A stretch of 64,000 nucleotides of DNA from an uncultured Butyricicoccus sp. GTDB taxonomy: Bacteria > Bacillota > Clostridia > Oscillospirales > Butyricicoccaceae. Numbering within the stretch: the stretch's first letter is position 1; each line of letters starts with the position of its first letter. Positions 58,663 to 64,000 of the stretch are shown here, one piece after another. The position numbers and the translations under genes are program-made. Where the stretch lies: positions 124,001 to 188,000 of the forward strand of contig CAKTAV010000001.1 of assembly GCA_934532985.1 (NCBI GenBank), read 5' to 3'. The notes under the pieces were generated by a model. That model was not told the DNA's origin, did not search any database, and worked only from the letters and a program-made list of their open reading frames with translations.

Positions 58663-58696
58663 AAAAAAACAGGAGCGAGCTATGCTCACTCCCGTT
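58663..58696 (-). terminator. rmlA terminator
   Basis: A 13-pair stem with two G-T pairs around ATA, then T7 on the minus strand. Confidence 0.88.
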
Positions 58697-58705
58697 TGTT
58701 CTGCC

Positions 58706-59569
58706 TCACTCCATACACAGCAAGTACTGTCCATACAGTGTCTTTTCCAACCGTTTTCCCTGCTCATGTACCTGCTCAACGGTAAGCAGACCGCTCTCTA
58801 AGCTGATTTCCTCCGGACACGCAATATAGCGTCCCGTACGGTTCTGCACCTCACGGACACGGTTGGCCGCCTCCAGCAGGCTCTCCGCCGTGCCGGCGTC
58901 CATCCAGACAAAGTCCTTGTCCAGCGGCGTGACATGCAGCTGTCCGCGCCGCAGATATTCCAAATTGACATCCGTAATCTCCAGCTCACCGCGTGCGGAC
59001 GGCTTGAGATTGCGCGCAATGTCCATAACCTGATTGTCGTAAAAATACAATCCAGGAATGATGTAGTTGGATTTCGGGAAACGCGGCTTCTCTTCAATGC
59101 TGATTGCCTGTCCCTGCTCGTCAAACTCGACGACGCCAAACGCCCGCGGATCTTCGACATAGTAGCCGAATACCGACGCGCCGCTCGTGCGCTGCTTGGC
59201 TTCCTTCAGGAAGTTATACGCTCGGCTCTCGTCATAAAAAATATTGTCCCCCAGCACCAAGCACACGGAATCTTCACCGATAAACGAATCGGCAACCAAA
59301 AACGCGTCCGCGATGCCGCGCGCCACATGCTGCACCCGGTATTGAATGCTCACGCCGAAAACACTGCCATCCCCCAGCAGCTTTTCAAACGTTTCCTCCT
59401 CATCCGGCGGAATAATTACCATAATATCTCTGATTCCGGCATAAAGTAAAATAGACAGTGGGTAATAGATCAGCGGCTTATCATAGACCGGAAGCAATGG
59501 TTTGCACACCGGCTTGGTCATCGGATACAAGCGCGTACCCTTTCCTGCCGCAAGAATAATACCTTTCAT
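58706..59569 (-). CDS. rmlA: Glucose-1-phosphate thymidylyltransferase
   Basis: A 287-residue nucleotidyltransferase that makes dTDP-glucose, the first step to dTDP-rhamnose for cell-surface glycans. It has IILAAGKGTRLYPMTKPVCK (nucleotide site), VCLVLGDNIFYDE, SIEEKPRFPKSNYIIPGLYF and RGELEITDVNLEYLRRG, with FVWMDAGTAESLLEAA near the end. Length equals the short RmlA class. ATG at 59569 follows GAGGGGG. rmlB, C and D are not beside it. It has its own consensus promoter and terminator. Confidence 0.95.
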   Translation of the reverse strand: MKGIILAAGKGTRLYPMTKPVCKPLLPVYDKPLIYYPLSILLYAGIRDIMVIIPPDEEETFEKLLGDGSVFGVSIQYRVQHVARGIADAFLVADSFIGEDSVCLVLGDNIFYDESRAYNFLKEAKQRTSGASVFGYYVEDPRAFGVVEFDEQGQAISIEEKPRFPKSNYIIPGLYFYDNQVMDIARNLKPSARGELEITDVNLEYLRRGQLHVTPLDKDFVWMDAGTAESLLEAANRVREVQNRTGRYIACPEEISLESGLLTVEQVHEQGKRLEKTLYGQYLLCME

Positions 59570-59615
59570 CTTGTCCCCCTCTCGGATCTTTTTTTCCTAT
59601 CGTCCTTCTTTTGTT

Positions 59616-59645
59616 ATTATACGGGTCTTTTCTCGCGTCTGTCAA
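59616..59645 (-). promoter_or_regulatory. rmlA promoter
   Basis: TTGACA (59645-59640), 18 bases, TATAAT (59621-59616) on the minus strand. Both boxes are exact consensus. Confidence 0.88.
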
Positions 59646-59674
59646 GATTTTACTACTTCTTTTTTCTCCTTTTG

Positions 59675-60619
59675 TCAAAGAAGTCCGTTCACTTTCAGCA
59701 GGAAAATCCACGCCGTCAGCGTAACTGAAGAAAGCAGTGTCGTTAGCACCACAATGCTAGACGTGAGTTCTCCGTCATTATCCATGTTTTTCGCCATAAT
59801 ATAGCACGAAACCGTAGTTGGAGAACCCAGCATAATCAAAACGGCGACAATCTCCGGCCCGCGGAAACCCAATACAATGGCAGCCGGCAAAAACAGCGCC
59901 GGAAGCGCTACCAGTTTAATCATCGACGCAATTACCGTCGGTTTGAGCTTCGCCAGCGCCTGTCGTCCCTCAAATCCCGCGCCGACGACCAGCAGCGCCA
60001 CCGGCGTTGCCGTGCTGGCAATACTGGTCACGGTTTTCACCGCAATCGTCGGAATGGATATATCCAGAAGCGAAAATGGGACGCCCGCTAAAATACCCAA
60101 TATAATCGGGTTTTTGAGCACGTTGATGCACGCCGTGCGGATTGCGCCGCTGCCCTTCGTCCGGTGCTTTGCCGAAAACGTCAGAATAATTACCGAATAG
60201 ATATTAAACAGCGGGACAGCCGAGACAATCATCATCGGCGTCAGTCCCGGATCGCCGTAGATATTCTCCACAAACGCAATGCCGAGCACGGCGGCACTGC
60301 TGCGCGCCGCGGCCTGTGTGAACGCACCGACCAGATCCTTATCCGGCATCAGCTTGGCGGTCAGCGCCCAGATGCCGAGGAACATGATAGACGTCACCAC
60401 CATGCAGTAGATCATAAACGTCGGTTGGAAATCTGACCGCAGATCGGTACCTGCAATGTCCTTAAACAGCAGCAACGGCAGCGCAACCTTGAAAACATAG
60501 CGGTTGGCGACCGCACAGAATTCCTCGTTGAGCATGCCAATCTGCCGCAAAAAATAGCCAACCACCATGACCAGAAAAACCGGCATGGTGGCATTCAGAC
60601 TAAATACAAATGAATTCAT
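59675..60619 (-). CDS. AEC-family transporter (auxin efflux carrier type)
   Basis: A 314-residue membrane protein with about ten spans in two inverted halves of five. It begins MNSFVFSLNATMPVFLVMVV GYFLRQIG, has VANRYVFKVALPLLLFKDIA and SASAAVLG-like ARSSAAVLGIAFVENIYG, and a second half with ASTATPVALLVVGAGFEGRQ. Such carriers move malate or other organic anions; the substrate here is unknown. The start lies one base after the stop of the EamA gene upstream, with only a weak ribosome site, so they are co-transcribed. Confidence 0.9.
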   Translation of the reverse strand: MNSFVFSLNATMPVFLVMVVGYFLRQIGMLNEEFCAVANRYVFKVALPLLLFKDIAGTDLRSDFQPTFMIYCMVVTSIMFLGIWALTAKLMPDKDLVGAFTQAAARSSAAVLGIAFVENIYGDPGLTPMMIVSAVPLFNIYSVIILTFSAKHRTKGSGAIRTACINVLKNPIILGILAGVPFSLLDISIPTIAVKTVTSIASTATPVALLVVGAGFEGRQALAKLKPTVIASMIKLVALPALFLPAAIVLGFRGPEIVAVLIMLGSPTTVSCYIMAKNMDNDGELTSSIVVLTTLLSSVTLTAWIFLLKVNGLL

Positions 60620-60620
60620 A

Positions 60621-61529
60621 TCAGCAATTCCGCCTTTCTGTTCCGGGCGATGGTATCTTTTCCGGTTGGTTTGCCATCCAGATCGCCACCAGCATGAGCA
60701 CAATGCCCAGCACCGTCCAGAACGTCATCTGGTCGCCGAACACAAGGATACCTACTGCCGTGCCCACCAGCGGTTCTGTCGTGGCAAAAATCGCCGCCCG
60801 TCCCGCCGGAATACCCAGCAGGCCGTAGGTGTACAGCAAAAACGGCGCAATCGTGCAAAACAGCGCCAGCCCGACGCCATATGCCAGCACATGCACCGGC
60901 TGCACAGTGATGACCTCCACGCAGTTTGCCGCGCTGAACGGCAGAGTGACCAATCCGGCAAACAGGAATGTATAGAAGGTAATCGTCACCGTCGTATATT
61001 TTTTCAAAGCAACCTTTCCAAAGATGCTGTACATGCCGTAAAACAGACCCGCACCCAGTCCGGTCAAAACAAACGGCAGCGGCACTGCCTGCGCCTGCGA
61101 AAACACACCGGTGATGCACGCACAGCCCACCACGGTCAGCAGCAGTGACAGGCCCTTCCCCTTTGTCATCCGCTCATGGAAGAACAGAAACGCCATCAGC
61201 GTGACAAACACTGGCGAGGTATACAGCAGCAGCGCCGCTACCGCCACGCTCGTGTGCATCAGCGTAATAAAATAGCACAGATTAAACAGCGCGACACTAA
61301 TCACACCCGTGCCCAAAAACATCCACAGGTCTTTCCACGACACGCGCAGCAGTTTCGGGTTGCGAAGCAGCAGGAACGCACCAAACAGCAACGCCGACAG
61401 AATATTTCGATAACAGACAATGGACAGCGAGCTGAGTCCACACGCGTTCAGGCCGCGCACAAATAGAACGATCAGTCCCCAAAGCACACCAGCTCCCAAT
61501 ACCATCACCGTGCACCAGCGACGATTCAT
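60621..61529 (-). CDS. EamA/DMT-family transporter
   Basis: A 302-residue membrane protein with ten spans in two EamA repeats: LGAGVLWGLIVLFVRGLNAC at the start, and AAIFATTEPLVGTAVGILVF late in the second repeat. ATG at 61529 follows AAGGAGG by eight bases, with a TATAAT box about 45 bp upstream. It forms a two-gene operon with the AEC transporter downstream, which suggests related substrates. The substrate is unknown. Confidence 0.88.
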   Translation of the reverse strand: MNRRWCTVMVLGAGVLWGLIVLFVRGLNACGLSSLSIVCYRNILSALLFGAFLLLRNPKLLRVSWKDLWMFLGTGVISVALFNLCYFITLMHTSVAVAALLLYTSPVFVTLMAFLFFHERMTKGKGLSLLLTVVGCACITGVFSQAQAVPLPFVLTGLGAGLFYGMYSIFGKVALKKYTTVTITFYTFLFAGLVTLPFSAANCVEVITVQPVHVLAYGVGLALFCTIAPFLLYTYGLLGIPAGRAAIFATTEPLVGTAVGILVFGDQMTFWTVLGIVLMLVAIWMANQPEKIPSPGTERRNC

Positions 61530-61924
61530 GATGTATTCCTCCTTACTAACTGGCAATCATCTTGTCCGATTATAACAGACTTACCCGTCAAAGTACATCA
61601 CCGTTTTCCCGCAGTTTTTCACTACTTTTCACAAGGAGATCGCATCGGCAAAGCTCACTACCTCCCTGTGTCGAAGCGTCGGTGTAACGCAGTGTGCCGC
61701 AACGATAACGCCGCTCCTAATGGCTCTCTTTTGCTTCGTTTTCTTTATCCACATAAAGAAAATGAATTTCTCTCATGAACATCTACAATCAATGATACAA
61801 AGTAAATAGAGTAGAAAAAGGAACGGACAGGAAATCTGTACGCTGCAACCATGATAGCGTACAGCGCAAAAGAAGGGTCTGCCGCAAACCACGCAGCAGA
61901 CCCTCATAATAAATCTTGTTCCTT
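61530..61924. repeat. Intergenic stretch with family-A repeat
   Basis: About 395 bp without a gene. Near 61630-61775 it holds a family-A repeat piece (CTACCTCCCTGTGTCGAAGC, GTGTAACGCAGTGTGCCGC) shared with 45370-45420 and 34865-34890. The minus-strand side carries the EamA promoter, and 61874-61904 a terminator. Confidence 0.6.
61874..61904 (-). terminator. Terminator of the DUF4203-like gene
   Basis: AGGGTCTGCCGC pairs with GCAGCAGACCCT (one mismatch); TTCTTTTG follows on the minus strand. Same hairpin family as 5885-5919 and 34983-35015. Confidence 0.85.
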
Positions 61925-63472
61925 TTACAGCATCCGCGTTCCGTCCAAATCGTCCGGCTCGGCCGCCATGCCGTCGTCCGCTTCCGCTGCCGATGTATCC
62001 ACGTCAAAGATTTCCTTCTGCGTGTCGCGGAATTCCTGCGGTGCGCCTGCGGCAAACGTCCGTGTCTCATCCGAAACACCGTCGTCCGGTGCGGCAGTCG
62101 TATTATCCACCGTAATAGTCCGCGTCGGAATGGCTTCGGTCTCCTCCACCATTCTCGCTTCCTCACGATCCTCCTGCGTCAGCGGGCGTGTCGCGTCCAG
62201 TTCTTCATCCTCATAGTCCGACAGAATCACCGTCGCGTCCTCGTCATCCTCCGGATCAAACTCGTCCACCTCTGGCATACCCGGCACCGGACGCAACGCG
62301 CAAACCAGCGCCCAGATCGTCAGAATCGCAAAGACGATGCATCCGATCACGTTGAATCCCGTTCCCGGCAGATCCGCCATATTCCACTGTGCATACGTCA
62401 TGTAACCACAGTACAGCAGCAAAATCGCATAGCCAAACAGCATCGGCTTGTACTGCCGTCCGCGGTAGCACAGCACTGAGATCAACAGCACCAGTTCAAA
62501 GTGTGTCGTCTGCGCCACAACCGTCAGGCACAGCGCAATCAGCAGCAGGATCGGACTGATGGCAACCAGTCCGCGCAGCAGCGGGTTATCAATCACCGGC
62601 TTCGGCGTCTTCGGCTTCTTCTTGCTCTTCGGCTTGTCCGCCTTCGGCGCGGTGTATCCGCCGTTCGCCATCGTATTTACCGGCTGCGTGCTGTCGTCCG
62701 TCGGCACCGCATTGTCTGCTGTCATATTTTCGTCGGCATACGCCGCATTTTCCTGTCCATACTGCGGCGCATTTTCCGCCACGCGCTTGTTTCTTCCAAA
62801 CGAGAAACCGCCCGTCGGTGCGCCTTGTCTGCCAAAGCCCGGCGCCGTCCGTCTCCGGCTCGTGGCAAACTGTACGGCAATGCCAATGACACTCATCACC
62901 GCACCCGCCAACATATTCGTGACCGTGCCGCTGCTCATGCCGGCCAGTGTCAGCGCCTGCGGGGCCGCGATAAAGCCCGCCAGACCGGTCAGAATAATCA
63001 TCACCGGCTTAAAGAACAGGACACCGGCGATACCAAACAGCACCGCACAAGCCAACACGATGATCAAGAAGATCGCGCTCGTCGCGCCGTCGCCCAGTCC
63101 AATTGCCGTTGCCGGAACGCTGCCCAGCAGCGCGCCAAAGCCCGCGCAGACGACAAACACCATCGCCTGATACAGATGGAAGAACAGATAGCCCACGAGC
63201 AGTGCACCGACCACCGCCGCCAGCGGCGTCGCAATTCCGCTCAGCGCACTGGGCAGATAGCTCGCCGCGACATAGCTGCACAGCACCGCACCGATACCTG
63301 CACCGACCACGCCGCACACCCAGCGCGACAGGCGATAGCCCATAAAACAGCTCAGCAGGCCAAGCACCAGCAATATCACATTGCTGATCGTACCCAGCGA
63401 CTGAATCATGCCGGCCCAATTCAGTCCGGTCGAAACAAAGTCGCCCAAGCCTAAGTTTGTTAACATGTCCAT
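61925..63472 (-). CDS. Multi-span membrane protein with acidic threonine-motif tail (DUF4203/TMEM198-like)
   Basis: A 515-residue protein. Residues 30-200 hold about seven hydrophobic segments resembling DUF4203 (GYRLSRWVCGVVGAGIGAVL, FFHLYQAMVFVVCAGFGALL). A Lys/Pro/Asn-rich linker spans 205-290. A second set of spans covers about 300-395. Residues 400-515 are acidic and disordered and hold five T-x-x-hydrophobic sites (T414, T428, T450, T470, T512), four of them TR. Function unknown. ATG at 63472 follows AGGAGG by seven bases. It lies 25 nt after the amidase gene, so the two are probably one transcript. Confidence 0.8.
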   Translation of the reverse strand: MDMLTNLGLGDFVSTGLNWAGMIQSLGTISNVILLVLGLLSCFMGYRLSRWVCGVVGAGIGAVLCSYVAASYLPSALSGIATPLAAVVGALLVGYLFFHLYQAMVFVVCAGFGALLGSVPATAIGLGDGATSAIFLIIVLACAVLFGIAGVLFFKPVMIILTGLAGFIAAPQALTLAGMSSGTVTNMLAGAVMSVIGIAVQFATSRRRTAPGFGRQGAPTGGFSFGRNKRVAENAPQYGQENAAYADENMTADNAVPTDDSTQPVNTMANGGYTAPKADKPKSKKKPKTPKPVIDNPLLRGLVAISPILLLIALCLTVVAQTTHFELVLLISVLCYRGRQYKPMLFGYAILLLYCGYMTYAQWNMADLPGTGFNVIGCIVFAILTIWALVCALRPVPGMPEVDEFDPEDDEDATVILSDYEDEELDATRPLTQEDREEARMVEETEAIPTRTITVDNTTAAPDDGVSDETRTFAAGAPQEFRDTQKEIFDVDTSAAEADDGMAAEPDDLDGTRML

Positions 63473-63497
63473 GATATGCACCTCCTGCGTCAAGCGT

Positions 63498-64000
63498 TCA
63501 GGACTGCTTCAACAGCCACTGCTCCGCTCCGTCTGCAATACCTCTTGCTATTTTTTCTCTGTATGTCTTGTCCGCCAGCTGGGCATCCTCCTCGGCATTG
63601 CTGAGAAATCCCACCTCAACCAGCACCGTCGGCACCTTGGACCAGTTAAAGCCGGTCAAATCACTTCGTTCCACTAAGCCGCGATCCTGCGCTCCGGTCT
63701 CCTTGACCATCGCCGCCTGAATGCACTTCGCCGCCTTTCGGCTCGGTTTCGCAATCTTCGGCGTTCCCAGTAAATCCCCCGCCGGAATCAAAGTGGAAAT
63801 TCCATGTGCCGTACTGTCCTCTGTTCCATCCGCATGAATGCGAATGCATAAATCCGCCTTTGCGTTGTTGGCAATCTCCGCACGCTCAATATTGCTCACC
63901 GCCGCGTGATGCGTCGTGCGCGTCAGAATCACGGTTGCGCCGTGCGCCTCCAGCCGTTTTTGTACCAGCTTGGACAGTGCCAGATTCAGCGCCTCCTCCG
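63498..64000 (-). CDS. N-acetylmuramoyl-L-alanine amidase (CwlD/AmiC type), C-terminal part
   Basis: The C-terminal 166 residues of an Amidase_3 zinc enzyme that cleaves stem peptides from glycan strands; the start is beyond the right edge. Seen are LVQKRLEAHGATVILTRTTH, the zinc-site histidine in LCIRIHADGTED and the catalytic glutamate in VLVEVGFLSNAEED. The first zinc histidine and any signal peptide lie outside the window. CwlD-like spore-cortex or vegetative amidases are both possible. Confidence 0.9.
   Translation of the reverse strand, partial: EEALNLALSKLVQKRLEAHGATVILTRTTHHAAVSNIERAEIANNAKADLCIRIHADGTEDSTAHGISTLIPAGDLLGTPKIAKPSRKAAKCIQAAMVKETGAQDRGLVERSDLTGFNWSKVPTVLVEVGFLSNAEEDAQLADKTYREKIARGIADGAEQWLLKQS

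Overview
The window looks like a chromosomal segment of a Gram-positive anaerobe of the Clostridia, most plausibly a gut-type Oscillospiraceae/Butyricicoccaceae relative. Strong AGGAGG-type ribosome binding sites, TTGACA/TATAAT-type promoters, HrcA/CIRCE operators, WalR-type boxes, an oxygen-independent cobalamin pathway and an AddB-type nuclease support this. The genus is inference. Most genes are fairly GC-rich; two intervals (about 2050-2900 and 41285-42640) are clearly AT-rich.

Layout. 1-1980 holds the N-terminal part of addB and an unknown membrane/zinc-ribbon protein upstream of it. 2050-3430 holds terminators, a perfect 20-bp hairpin, a possible tiny frameshifted gene, a dispersed repeat, a duplicated tRNA-Gly 3' end, and tRNA-Gly and tRNA-Phe. 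3569-5919 has CIRCE-controlled hsp20 and a divergent EamA exporter/TetR pair.

5925-30774 is one minus-strand transcription unit of 27 genes. It runs from a promoter and two tandem cobalamin riboswitches through cobalt import (cbiMNQO), cobalt insertion (cbiK), the corrin ring genes (cbiD, L, F, G, H, J, ET), amidation and nucleotide-loop genes (cbiA, cobT, cobU, cobS, a small CobU-like gene, cobC, cbiB, cobD, cbiP, cbiC) and ends in tetrapyrrole supply (hemA, a Met8-like dehydrogenase, hemC, cobA-hemD, hemL). Together they make cobalamin from glutamyl-tRNA, except that hemB and a cob(I)alamin adenosyltransferase are missing here. Most neighbours overlap by 4 nt, so translation is probably coupled.

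30910-46775 carries a convergent histidine kinase/response regulator pair, a secreted transglutaminase-fold protein, a Ca-type P-ATPase, small unknown proteins, a TetR plus a DnaK paralogue, an AT-rich lipoprotein/membrane pair, a degenerate CobL-like protein divergent from a sodium symporter, and a small-protein/ybjQ/mscL operon. 46832-51806 has CIRCE-controlled htpG, a second EamA transporter, and an old-yellow-enzyme gene enclosed by inverted copies of a dispersed element.

51820-57956 looks like a cell-envelope stress module: response regulator, histidine kinase, HtrA protease, and two tandem 3D-domain secreted proteins with exact WalR-type boxes upstream. The end of the window (57969-64000) has a histidine phosphatase, rmlA, an AEC transporter with a third EamA transporter, a DUF4203-like membrane protein with a repeated threonine motif in its acidic tail, and the C-terminal part of a cell-wall amidase. 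No CRISPR array, transposase, phage gene or rRNA was seen.
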